A DNA stretch of 64,000 bases, taken from positions 124,001 to 188,000 of the forward strand of contig NZ_CP073760.1 in the NCBI RefSeq assembly GCF_018399035.1. The letters are read 5' to 3'. Every line of letters begins with the position of its first letter. Positions within the stretch are counted from its first letter, which is position 1. Origin of the DNA: Thiocapsa sp. (GTDB lineage: Bacteria > Pseudomonadota > Gammaproteobacteria > Chromatiales > Chromatiaceae). Shown one piece after another: positions 39,706 to 48,011 of the stretch. The translations under genes were made by a program, and so were the position numbers. Under the pieces are notes generated by a model. That model ran no database searches. It saw only the letters and a list, made by a program, of their open reading frames with translations, and was not told the DNA's origin.

Positions 39706-40041
39706 ATGCACTATCGCGTCTACTACTTATTCGAGCGTTCGGGAGGGTCGGTCTCGTCTTCGAGCGGGCTGGAGGTGAGCAGCCGGGAGATTCGAGAGCA
39801 ACTGCTGCCTCGCCTGCAACATGCGGACGACTATCTCGGGATCATCGATCACGCCGACAACACCCTGCAGATCCTTCGTGAGCCGGGATCCATCCGTTAT
39901 TGGGTCGAGCTGCCGCTCGATGCGGCCAAGGCATCCTACGGTCGGCACATGGATTTCGACGAGGTGGATCAGCTCATTCGAGCGCTGCCGTCGGTCTTCG
40001 ATCGCGAAGCCATTCCAGGACTCGAATACCGCCCTTGGTGA
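39706..40041 (+). CDS. Hypothetical 111-residue soluble protein
   Basis: It begins MHYRVYYLFERSGGSVSSSS. It appears as alternating strands and helices with no transmembrane segment. The C-terminus (DEVDQLIRALPSVFDREAIP) looks helical. I recognise no family. It ends 6 bp before the start of the next gene and shares its operon. Confidence 0.6.
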   Translation: MHYRVYYLFERSGGSVSSSSGLEVSSREIREQLLPRLQHADDYLGIIDHADNTLQILREPGSIRYWVELPLDAAKASYGRHMDFDEVDQLIRALPSVFDREAIPGLEYRPW

Positions 40042-40047
40042 GCATTG

Positions 40048-40416
40048 ATGGATGAACCGACCCGCAATCATCAAACCGTTTCGGCTCGTCCCGAAACGAC
40101 CGATCCACGCAAGACCACGACCGGCTTCGTCTATCTTCTGCAGGCCCTGTCGTTCATCTTCGGCGTGACATCCGTCGTCGGCGTCGTCGTCAACTATCTG
40201 CGCCTCGCCGATGTGCGGGGCACCTGGCTCGAATCCCATTTCGTCTGGCAGATCCGAACCTTTTGGTTCCAGGTGTTGTGGGGCCTCGTCGGTCTGGTCA
40301 CCCTCGTGTTCCTGATCGGCTTCCTGATCTGGGGAGTCGTATACTTTTGGACGCTTTATCGCGTGGTCAAGGGGTGGCTCAATCTGGCGGAGGAGCGGCC
40401 GATGTATGCCGACTGA
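40048..40416 (+). CDS. Small two-helix inner membrane protein (DUF4870-like)
   Basis: A 122-residue protein with two strong transmembrane helices (YLLQALSFIFGVTSVVGVVV and LWGLVGLVTLVFLIGFLIW region) and a C-terminal YRVVKGWLNLAEERPMY. The pattern of WTLYRVVKGW and a late LxxxEE fits the DUF4870 group of membrane proteins of unknown function. ATG 40048 follows a GGTGA site. The stop TGA is the first three bases of an inverted-repeat element. Confidence 0.65.
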   Translation: MDEPTRNHQTVSARPETTDPRKTTTGFVYLLQALSFIFGVTSVVGVVVNYLRLADVRGTWLESHFVWQIRTFWFQVLWGLVGLVTLVFLIGFLIWGVVYFWTLYRVVKGWLNLAEERPMYAD

Positions 40417-40500
40417 ACCGCGTCTCTGCTGACACCTGCACGCTTGTCGCGTGCCGTTGGCTCCGCGTCCGCCAACTGGCGTCGGAGCGGACGCGGTTCA
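40414..40500. repeat. Stop-codon palindromic element, full copy 3 (TGA variant)
   Basis: TGAACCGCGTC (40414-40424) and GACGCGGTTCA (40490-40500), perfect inverted ends, 87 bp. The leading TGA is the stop of the small membrane protein. Both ends carry the same compensating T-to-C/A-to-G change relative to the TAA copies. Confidence 0.88.
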
Positions 40501-40545
40501 GATGATTTCGACAATCGAAGGATCGCGGGGGCAAACAACCAAAAC

Positions 40546-40577
40546 GTAGGATGGGTAGAGCGCAGCGAAACCCATCC
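40546..40577. repeat. GGATGGGT REP-like hairpin, copy a
   Basis: GTAGGATGGGTAGAGC-GCAGC-GAAACCCATCC with inverted arms GGATGGGT/ACCCATCC. The same unit recurs near 47948, 50091, 50689, 51800, 51882 and 54175. Confidence 0.8.
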
Positions 40578-40788
40578 TCACAACTCAAACGCTCAATAAC
40601 CCTCTCGGCGTGGAGCGCTCACCACAGGGTGTGACGTGGCCGAGTCAGGTCGGGCCGGTAGGGTGGACGAGCGAGAGCGGAGTCCACCAAGCCCCACGCC
40701 CGCGCTGGCTGGTGGACTGCGCTGCGCGTGTCTACCCTACCGATCCCGGCGTGGCCCCCGGCTTACGATCGAGGCCCGTCGAGGTGGT

Positions 40789-40974
40789 TCAGCGCACCGC
40801 TATGATCAGCAACACGACAAGCGCGACAACCGCGCCGAGCGGCAGGATGGCCGCTTGCCAATCCCCCTTTTCAGCCTTCGGTCCGTTCTCCTGCCAGTGC
40901 TTGTAGGCCGGCCAGAGATAGAACAGCATCAAGACGAGCACCGCTGCAGCGGCAATCTTCAGTGCAAGCTCCAT
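40789..40974 (-). CDS. Small membrane protein, two helices
   Basis: A 61-residue protein, MELALKIAAAAVLVLMLFYLW then a polar loop (KHWQENGPKAEKGDWQ) and a second hydrophobic helix (AAILPLGAVVALVVLLIIAV). AAGGAGAC seven bases before ATG 40974 decides the start. Function unknown; similar short two-helix proteins are common next to transporters and Bax inhibitor genes. A terminator separates it from the upstream gene on the same strand. Confidence 0.7.
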   Translation of the reverse strand: MELALKIAAAAVLVLMLFYLWPAYKHWQENGPKAEKGDWQAAILPLGAVVALVVLLIIAVR

Positions 40975-41016
40975 GGAAGCGTCTCCTTGCCCCGAGCGGG
41001 GTCGTGTCGAGGGCTC

Positions 41017-41047
41017 AAACAAAAACCCCGGCACTCGGCCGGGGTTT
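41017..41047 (-). terminator. Rho-independent terminator after the Bax inhibitor-1 gene
   Basis: On the minus strand AAACCCCGGC-CGAGT-GCCGGGGTTT is followed by TTGTTTG. It lies 20 bp after the stop at 41068. Confidence 0.85.
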
Positions 41048-41067
41048 GTGCCCTAAAAGGGGGCTAA

Positions 41068-41736
41068 TCAGTCGTCGCCCATGATCCCGAGAATCTGGAG
41101 CAAGCTGATGAAGATGTTGAAGATGGCGAGATAGATCCCGTAGGTCGCCATAATATAGTTCGTCTCTTCGCCCCGTGCGATCCGGCTGGTATCGAACAGG
41201 ATGAAGCCGCTCATCAGCAGGATGATGGCCGAGGAGATCGCCAGCGAGAGCGCCGGCATCTGGAGGAACAGATTCGCCACGATCGCCAGAATCACGACCA
41301 TCATGCCGGCGAAGATGAAGCCGCCCATGAAGCTGAAGTCACGCTTGCTGGTCAGTGCGTAGCCGGACAGTCCAAGGAAGATCGCCGCGGTGCCGCCGAA
41401 CGCCAAGCCGACGGTCTGCGGGCCGTTCGGGAGGGCGAGATACATGGACAAGATCGAGCCCAGGCCGAACCCGAGCAGACCGGTGATCAGGAAGATGACA
41501 CCGATGCCCTTCGATGAATTGGCCGTGCGCGGAAGCACGAAAATACCCATCAGCATTGCAACGATCACCGAGACCAGGTACATCCAGCTCGGCACGGCGA
41601 GGGCGATCGACACCATCGCGGTAAAGGCGCTGAAGCCCAGCGTCGCGGCGAGCAGCAGATAGGTGTTCTTGAGCACCTTGTTGGCCGAGATGACCGACTC
41701 TGTGCTGCGGGGGATGGAAAAATCAGTGTTGGCCAT
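41068..41736 (-). CDS. Bax inhibitor-1 family membrane protein (YccA type)
   Basis: A 222-residue inner membrane protein with seven hydrophobic segments (VLKNTYLLLAATLGFSAFTA first) and the conserved C-terminal acidic tail DD after LLQILGIMG. In E. coli the YccA/YbhL relatives modulate FtsH or form a calcium-permeable channel. ATG 41736 (MANTDFSIPR) is preferred to GTG 41748, which overlaps the GGAG site. Followed by a strong terminator, so monocistronic. Confidence 0.92.
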   Translation of the reverse strand: MANTDFSIPRSTESVISANKVLKNTYLLLAATLGFSAFTAMVSIALAVPSWMYLVSVIVAMLMGIFVLPRTANSSKGIGVIFLITGLLGFGLGSILSMYLALPNGPQTVGLAFGGTAAIFLGLSGYALTSKRDFSFMGGFIFAGMMVVILAIVANLFLQMPALSLAISSAIILLMSGFILFDTSRIARGEETNYIMATYGIYLAIFNIFISLLQILGIMGDD

Positions 41737-41946
41737 TGGTGTGGTCACTCCGGTTTCGAAAGATTCAAGCTGCCGAGTCAGACTCGGCGGGAAGATCCGA
41801 GTTCCTGAAGCATACCTGATGGAGTCGCTCGCGCAAGCGTCAAGACGTTTGGGTCCGCAGTGGACATGCGGTATCCTAACCTCCGCGTCGACTTGGAGCT
41901 CGATACCCTGGCAAATCCAGGGGATTGCGTCGGGTGGTCGATATTC

Positions 41947-42036
41947 GGAGAGGTGGCTGAGCGGTCGAAAGCGGCGGTCTTGAAAACCGTTGAGGGTTCA
42001 TCCCCTCCGTGGGTTCGAATCCCACCCTCTCCGCCA
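41947..42036 (+). tRNA. tRNA-Ser (anticodon UGA)
   Basis: A 90-nt class II tRNA from GGAGAGG to an encoded CCA. The anticodon loop CTTGAAA gives UGA, the variable arm is long, and the T arm is GGGTTCGAATCCC. Confidence 0.96.
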
Positions 42037-42290
42037 TATTATTCAGGCGGTTATCTATTTTTCAAGGTCTTCTTCGACCAGCGTCGGCGTTATCGATCTT
42101 GGACCCCCATCGCACCGCCTTCGTTCTCCTCCGTGTCTGCGCGGCGGTTTCCCGTTCGATGCCCGGCGCGGCATGGCGTAAAACCTCGAAATATTCGAGC
42201 AATTCTGGCAAAAAATCGAAGTCCGAGTGCGCCGCGCGAAGGACGCCGATGTCCCGATCGAGATCCCCGGTCGCTGCTTCGCCTCTGCGC
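42037..42290. other. 250 bp between tRNA-Ser and yceH
   Basis: I see no gene or strong hairpin. It contains AT-rich sequence (near 42180-42220) of unknown role. Confidence 0.35.
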
Positions 42291-42959
42291 TCAGCGCTGA
42301 TCCTCGAGTCCCGTGAGGGACCAAAGCCGGTCGATCTGCGCACGCAGCTCGGCAACCTCGGACTCCAGCGCCTCGATGCGGGCGCTGCGGGTCGGCTCGC
42401 CGCTTGCCGCGTGAGCGGACTCCGGGATGTCCTCGAGCTTGGGGCTGCCGCAGAGCAGGTGCGCGTAGCGCTCCTCGCGTTTGCCGGGCTGGCGCGGCAG
42501 CTCGACGACAAGCGGGCGGTCGCGCTTGGCCATGCCGTGCAACGCGGTGGTGACCTGCTCGAGATCCTTGAAGTCGGCCAGGCGCGCGGTATTGGTCCGC
42601 AGCTCGCCGGTTGTCTGAGGGCCGCGCAACATCAGCGCGCACAGCAGCGCATGCTCTTCCCGGCTCAGCAGGAAGGTGCCGACGATCTTGTGGTCGTAGC
42701 GCTCGGTGCGCCCCGAAAGACTGGCGTAGATGAGGCCGCGGTCGCGCAATTGGTTGACGACGTGGCCGACCTCGCCGGGGGTCATGTTCGTGACGGGATG
42801 GCGGGCGCTTTTCTGATTGCAGGCGCTGACGAGACTGTTGAGGGTCAAGGGGTACTGGTCGGGCGTGGTGCGCTGCTTCTCCATGAGGCAGCCGAGGACG
42901 CGCGCTTCCGCCGGGGTCAGCATGGCATCGGAGGTGTCGGATTCGTGCTCGATCGTCAT
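42291..42959 (-). CDS. yceH: YceH family (DUF480) protein
   Basis: A 222-residue protein of two winged-helix domains, family signature PAEARVLGCLMEKQRTTPDQYPLTLNSL is split over its first domain and HPVTNMTPGEVGHVVNQL is in the second region. A C-terminal coiled coil (IEALESEVAELRAQIDRL) follows. It is cytosolic and the function is unknown. ATG 42959 overlaps the nudix stop (ATGA), the third gene of a coupled tmcA-nudix-yceH operon. Confidence 0.93.
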   Translation of the reverse strand: MTIEHESDTSDAMLTPAEARVLGCLMEKQRTTPDQYPLTLNSLVSACNQKSARHPVTNMTPGEVGHVVNQLRDRGLIYASLSGRTERYDHKIVGTFLLSREEHALLCALMLRGPQTTGELRTNTARLADFKDLEQVTTALHGMAKRDRPLVVELPRQPGKREERYAHLLCGSPKLEDIPESAHAASGEPTRSARIEALESEVAELRAQIDRLWSLTGLEDQR

Positions 42960-43432
42960 GGTTGGCGGTTCTCCGGTGGTCGGTTGATGGACCCGGCGGC
43001 CGGGGCCTCGGGCGATTCGCCGATGCGTTGCACGGCCCAGTCCAGGACGGCGCGCACGCGATCGTTCAGGAGCGCATGAGCCTCTGCTTCGGTGACCCAG
43101 CGATACTCCTGGTGCTCGGGAAACCCCAGCTGCGGGTTGATCCCGAGGGCGACATCGCCGCGCGGTGACTCCGCCAGATAATAACGCGCGACCTTGCCGC
43201 GACCGTAGGGCGGCGTTTCCACGAACGACGTCCCCCAACGAAAATCCAGGTCGGTGAGTCCGGTCTCTTCGACGACTTCGCGCCCTGCGGTATTCAACGG
43301 GTCTTCGCCGGGCTCGGTCTCGCCCTTGGGGAAATCCCAATAGCTGAAGCATCGCAGGATCAGGAAACGCATCTCGGGTCCGAAGCGACGGACCGGAACG
43401 ACGCCGGCGGAGAGGATCTCTCGGCGGTTCAT
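42956..43432 (-). CDS. Nudix hydrolase
   Basis: A 158-residue pyrophosphohydrolase of the MutT/NudA diadenosine-tetraphosphatase-like group. The Nudix box GX5EX7REUXEEXGU is seen as GETEPGEDPLNTAG followed by REVVEETGL. It starts MNRREILSAGVVPVRRFG and the substrate (Ap4A-like or nucleoside triphosphate) cannot be told from sequence. Its ATG overlaps the tmcA stop and its stop overlaps the yceH start by four bases each. Confidence 0.9.
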   Translation of the reverse strand: MNRREILSAGVVPVRRFGPEMRFLILRCFSYWDFPKGETEPGEDPLNTAGREVVEETGLTDLDFRWGTSFVETPPYGRGKVARYYLAESPRGDVALGINPQLGFPEHQEYRWVTEAEAHALLNDRVRAVLDWAVQRIGESPEAPAAGSINRPPENRQP

Positions 43433-45815
43433 TTGGCGCGCTCGCGTGCTGCAGGTTTGAACGCGAGTGATGGAGACGTTGGGTCTTGCATGGCTGTCGC
43501 GAGGGGCAGGGTTCCGGTCGGATCGGAGCGCAGCGCTTCGGCTGCGCGTCGGATGCGGGCGAGGATCGCGTCCCGACCGTTTGTACCGAAAAGGCCCGCC
43601 AATGCGGCCGATCCGTGAAACTGGCGCGCGGATGCGATCAAGAGGGCGGCGTCGTCGTCCGCAATGCCTCCGGCCCGCAGACAGGATCCGAGTCGGCGCC
43701 GGACGAGCTCGGACAGGAGCGGGAGGGTGGCGTCCAGGGAGCGATGGCCGTCGATGAAGCCGCTCAGCTCAAGATCGTCGATCGCGAATCGGCATGGGGC
43801 ACAAGGCGGTTCAGGCGCGGTGCGGATCGCGGCGACGAGCGCCACGACCGTGACGGCGTCGAGCGTGCGCAGCGGACCGGCCAACAGCACCGGGAGCCGG
43901 GATTCCAGGCGAGCCTCGGCCCTTGCTGCAAAGCGCCAACCGTGCGTGTCGAGACGGCGCAGCACGACGAGCGCGTGCTCGCCGCTTGCGGCATTCCGGC
44001 TGGTGCCCAGCTGGGCCGGACGAAAGCCGCAGCGGTCCCAAAAGCGGATCAATTCGGGCGTTGCGCCGAAGCTGGCGCCGAGGAGATCGATGCCCTCGGC
44101 GCGAGCGTCGCGCGCGAGCCGGCGCAGCAGTCTGCGCCCGAGACCGCGGCGTGCGAGCGCCGGATGGACGGCGATGCGGATGACGCGCAGGTAACGCAGG
44201 GTAGGGGCCTCGGCGAGTCCGGCATGCGTCGACAGGGTCTGCGGGAGCAGGTGGCCGCGCGGACGGCGGCGGCCCGTGAAGATCGCCTCGCACAATGCGG
44301 GATCGGTGAAACCGCCTTCCTCCGCGGCGAGGAGGGTGGCGACGACGTGCGCGCGCCAGCGCAGGGCGTAGATGCGGACATTCGGGCCGTCCAGCAGCAT
44401 GCGCAGGTCCATCGGCCGGGTCTGGTAATGGGCCAGGACGAGCAGACCGAAGAGCTCGCGCAGGGTCTTCTCGTCTCGGACCAAGACGTCGCGGTCGAGG
44501 CGCTCGCAGCGGATGTCGTCGGGGTCGGCGTCGCTCAGCTCCTCTGCTGTCGCCGGGGCTGCGTCGAGCAGCAGGGTACGGAAGGTCAGGGCTTCGAGCG
44601 GATCCCCGGGCGCCCAGCGGATCGGCGTGTCGAGCGAGATCTCGCGCCAACTCGGCGTGAGCCGATCCAGGGTGGCGCGAAAGCGCACGTCGAAGCCGCG
44701 CCCCGTGCCCTCGTAGCCGTGGACCGTGGTCGCGAAGACGACGCGCGGGTAACGGGCGAGCAGGGTCCCGAGGATGGGTGCAGGGATGCCGGCCGCCTCG
44801 TCGATCAGGAGCAGATCGGCCGCCGGTGTCTCCGCGGCGAGATCGGCGGGGAGACGAATGCGAGTGATCCCGATGCACGACCGAGCCCGGATCGGTCTGC
44901 CGCCGACGTCGTCTCATCCGGCGTCGTCCCGGTCTCCGCATCCGGGGCGCAGACCCGAGCATGACCGCCCAGCACGGCAGCGGCGTGCTTGAAGAGCGCG
45001 TCGGCCGCCGAGCGGCGCGGTGCGGTCACCAGGATGCGCAGCGGCCGCTCGCGCAGAAGTCGGCCGGCGGCGAGGCCCAGGGCGGCACTCTTGCCGCGTC
45101 CGCGGTGCGCTCGGATGACGAGCGGGCGGCGAGCACGGCCATGCGCGAGCGCGAGGATGGCCGCGATGGCGTGATCCTGGTCCGATGTGGCGGGTTCTGT
45201 GGGATCCCGGTCGCTGCCGCCGGTGGTCCGATCAGGGTTGTTCGGCTCCGGTGTGACGCCGGCGCTGTCCGAGATGAACCTCTGCGCACTCGACATGCTC
45301 CCTGCATCCCCTTGCGCAAGGTGGATCAACCCCGTGTCGGAGCCGAGAAGCCCCGCGAGCCGTCGCAGGAAGCGTCCGCCGACCGATGCTGCCGTATTCG
45401 GCCAAACAGCGATGCGCTCGGCCTGCGGGTCGGTCAGGTCCGGCCAGTCGTCCAAAGGCGGTGTCAAGAGCAGCAGGAGACCCCCTCCACGAATCGCCCC
45501 GGTCGCTGCGCCGAAACCATCCGGGTCGAAACCGCTCTGGGTGTCGTAGACCAAGAGATCGAGATCGCTGCCGAGCAGTCGGTCCGCGTCCCGCAGCGGC
45601 AGGGCGCCGTCGGCCAGAGGGCGCTCGGTCAGCCAGGTCGGAACCTGGTCCGGGAGCGCGGCGACGCAACGCCATGCATGGGTTGCGGTCCAGTCCGCAT
45701 CACCGCTCAACAGCAGGGTCGCGCGATGACCGGCGGCCTGCGCCTGTCGCTGCACGATGATGGCGAGGGTTTCGAGTGTGTCGCCGGGCAAAAGCACGCG
45801 TGACTCTTCAGCCAC
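43429..45815 (-). pseudogene. tmcA: tRNA(Met) cytidine acetyltransferase, frameshifted
   Basis: TmcA acetylates C34 of elongator tRNA-Met using acetyl-CoA and ATP. All domains are present but in two frames. From about 45815 (GTG) to 44850: the DUF1726 N-terminus and Walker A (AHRGRGKSAALGLA). From about 44850 to 43429: Walker B LLLIDEAAGIPAP, then TTVHGYEGTGRGF, the GNAT domain (RIAVHPALARRGLGRRLLRRL) and the C-terminal tRNA-binding part. The reading frame changes by one base at the GGGG run 44848-44851, where one extra base would restore a continuous protein. This is either a true inactivating mutation or a sequencing error. It is the first gene of the coupled operon. Confidence 0.85.
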
Positions 45816-45936
45816 GAAGACGCCGGGGCGGGGAGGGCTCCGGCTCCGTTGTCGTGCTCGGCGGTAAGCCCCGGATCCCTTCCCGCTCAAGGATGCCGAT
45901 GCCTGCACGGGTATCGAGGCCCGGTTTCGGCATCGG

Positions 45937-46701
45937 TCAGTCGCCCAAGGGCCCGGTCACCGGGACGAAACGCACCGGCAGGAGGTCGCGTCGGCGCAGG
46001 CTGCCGTCCTCCCCCTTGTCGAAGATTGCGAGCTGCTGCACGGCATGTGTCTCTCCGATCGGCATCACCAGGCGGCCGCCGGGTTTGAGCTGAGCGATCA
46101 GGTGATCCGGAATCACGGGCGCGGCGGCGGTCAGGATGATGCCGTCGAAGGGAGCGGCCTCGGGCCAGCCGAGCCAGCCGTCTCCGGCGCGGACTTTGAC
46201 CTGCGGATAGCCGGCGGCCCCCAAGTTTGCAACGGCGCGCTCGGCCAGCTCCGGGACGATCTCGACCGAATAGACCTCGACCCCCATGTCGGCCAGCACG
46301 GCGGCCTGATACCCGGACCCGGTGCCCAGCTCGAAGACCCGGTCGCCCGGGCCGACATCGAGCAGCTGGCTCATGATGGCGACGATGTAGGGCTGAGAGA
46401 TGGTCTGCCCGCCGCCGATCGGCAGCGGATGATTGGCATAGGCCAAGGCGCGTTGGGCGTTCGGCACGAAGGCGTGACGGGGCACCCGGAGCATGGCCTC
46501 GGCGACGCGAGGATCGAGCCGCGCGAAACCCAGCTCCGGGGCGGTCATGCGGACCTCGGCCTCGATCTTCTCGACGAGTCGTTGACGTTCAGCGGTCATG
46601 TCCTGTTCCGATGCGCAGGCGTTGACCGTCGCGACCAGGCAGAGTCCGACGGCGAGGAGTAACCCGTGAAGTGAACGGCAAAGGCTTCGGCGCTCGGTCA
46701 T
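45937..46701 (-). CDS. pcm: Exported protein-L-isoaspartate O-methyltransferase
   Basis: A 254-residue PCMT. It repairs isoaspartyl residues in proteins with S-adenosylmethionine. Unlike the roughly 208-residue cytosolic Pcm, it begins with a signal peptide (SLHGLLLAVGLCLVATVNA) ending in a possible lipobox before C30. The catalytic domain is normal: GGGQTISQPYIVAIM, the SAM motif VFELGTGSGYQAAVLA, and the later ILTAAAPVIPDHL and GGRLVMPIG. Its ATG overlaps the stop of the zinc-ribbon gene by four bases. Confidence 0.88.
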   Translation of the reverse strand: MTERRSLCRSLHGLLLAVGLCLVATVNACASEQDMTAERQRLVEKIEAEVRMTAPELGFARLDPRVAEAMLRVPRHAFVPNAQRALAYANHPLPIGGGQTISQPYIVAIMSQLLDVGPGDRVFELGTGSGYQAAVLADMGVEVYSVEIVPELAERAVANLGAAGYPQVKVRAGDGWLGWPEAAPFDGIILTAAAPVIPDHLIAQLKPGGRLVMPIGETHAVQQLAIFDKGEDGSLRRRDLLPVRFVPVTGPLGD

Positions 46702-47012
46702 TTGAACAGATCCTCCGCGGCACGTTTCAGCGACTCCGGGTCGGTCGCCGCGCTCGGCGTCTCGACGGTTTGCGACGAGGGCGATCGCAGCAGAGGCTGG
46801 AACCAGTCGCAGAAGTTGGCCCGATCCTTCGCGATGACGCGATCCACCATCGGCTCCCGACACTCGTTGGGTCGTCCGGGCGCATAGTGCCGACAGTTGC
46901 GACAGCAATGGGTCGGTTTGTCGCATCCGGTGCAGCGCAGCTCTCGCCCGTAATCGAGCTTAGTCAGTCCCCGCCCGCAATTCCAGCAATGTCCTCTGAT
47001 CTCCTCGCCCAT
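46698..47012 (-). CDS. Small zinc-ribbon protein
   Basis: A 104-residue cytosolic protein rich in cysteine: CWNCG, CTGC, then HCCRNCRHY and NECREP with a last cysteine in ANFCDWFQPL. These form two zinc ribbons or one ribbon plus a knuckle. The C-terminal 30 residues are polar. It may be a nucleic-acid or protein-binding adaptor. It is translationally coupled (ATGA) to the exported PCMT, an unusual pairing. Confidence 0.75.
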   Translation of the reverse strand: MGEEIRGHCWNCGRGLTKLDYGRELRCTGCDKPTHCCRNCRHYAPGRPNECREPMVDRVIAKDRANFCDWFQPLLRSPSSQTVETPSAATDPESLKRAAEDLFK

Positions 47013-47122
47013 GAGTCGCCTCGATCAAGCCCGATGATCGTGCCATTGTCCGCCGTCTTTCCGGATGCGGCCAGATCCGTATCGTCGGAATCCCGGTCGC
47101 GACTCGTGCTTCCGGGGCGGTG

Positions 47123-47464
47123 TCAGTCCCCCATGTTGCGCGGCCAAGGCGGGATCCGCCAATCCAGCCCCAACCCGAGCGCATCCGTGACGTTCATGAC
47201 CCGGTCCGCCCAACGATGCCGCATCAAGCCGAGCAAGGGCGAGCCGATCAAGGTCAGCGCCAAGACGAGCCAGACATACTCCTGATGTTGCACCCAGAAG
47301 AGCGGGCGGCGATCGAGCAGCACGTCACGCAGCGTCCCGCCGCCGAACGCAGTCACGAACGCGACCGTGAAGACCCCGACGATATCCATCCGCCGCCGCG
47401 CGGCCTCGATCAGACCGGACACGGCGAAGGCGATGATGGCGCCGATTTCGATGATGGTCAGCAT
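47123..47464 (-). CDS. TRIC/UPF0126 family membrane protein, half length
   Basis: A 113-residue protein matching the first half of the about 205-residue UPF0126 (YadS/YicG, TRIC channel) family: IIEIGAIIAFAVSGLIEAARR, then VTAFGGGTLRDVLLDRRPLFW (the conserved GGGTLRD motif) and NVTDALGLGL. The family repeats this unit; here the protein ends about 13 residues into the second unit (DWRIPPWPRNMGD). No second half is found downstream. It may be a truncated gene or a dimerising half. Confidence 0.75.
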   Translation of the reverse strand: MLTIIEIGAIIAFAVSGLIEAARRRMDIVGVFTVAFVTAFGGGTLRDVLLDRRPLFWVQHQEYVWLVLALTLIGSPLLGLMRHRWADRVMNVTDALGLGLDWRIPPWPRNMGD

Positions 47465-47613
47465 GAGCTTCTATGGCCGTCCGGCGACTCGCGATGCCCG
47501 AGAGCGTCCTGCGCGCGCCGGCACAAGTGCGTCGGGACCCGAGGTATGACGCCTCCTTGATCCAGTGTGCTATGGTCCCGAGAAATCATCGGCATCGGTC
47601 GGGAGTTGCGGGC

Positions 47614-47865
47614 ATGGCCACCATCACCTTCGATACCTTAAAGTTTGTCGAGAAGCTCAAATCAGGGGGAATTCCTGAGGATCAGGCGAAGGTCATCTCC
47701 GAAGCGTTCCGGGATGCGTCCGGAGAAGCAGAGCTGATCACGAAGAAAGACCTGCAGATCGAGCTTGCGCCCGTCCGGTCGGACATCAGCCTCATCAAGT
47801 GGATGATGGGAATCCTGCTTGGAGGCGTGATGGCCCTTTTGCTCAAGTCATTTTTCCCCGCGTAG
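47614..47865 (+). CDS. DUF1640-like coiled-coil protein with C-terminal TM helix
   Basis: An 83-residue protein beginning MATITFDTLKFVEKLKSGG, then PEDQAKVISEAFRDASGEAE, a coiled-coil piece and a C-terminal transmembrane helix (WMMGILLGGVMALLLKSFF). This is the layout of small bacterial DUF1640/CCDC90-like proteins often linked to repeat-rich or mobile regions. ATG 47614 is preferred to the upstream frame. Confidence 0.7.
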   Translation: MATITFDTLKFVEKLKSGGIPEDQAKVISEAFRDASGEAELITKKDLQIELAPVRSDISLIKWMMGILLGGVMALLLKSFFPA

Positions 47866-47947
47866 CCGACACCGCCGACGGCATCACCTCCGGCGCTCGG
47901 CACGGTCCACCGCCGCCACCGCACCCGGATTGGGCGTTTGAGCTGTG

Positions 47948-47980
47948 AGGATGGGTTTCGCTGTGCTCTACCCATCCTAC
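47948..47980. repeat. GGATGGGT REP-like hairpin, copy b
   Basis: AGGATGGGTTTCGCTGTGC then TCTACCCATCCTAC, the reverse orientation of copy a. It sits between the DUF1640-like gene and ilvD, at the converging 3' ends. Confidence 0.8.
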
Positions 47981-48011
47981 ATCTTTCGGTTTTTTTGAAG
48001 CGGTCCGTCGG

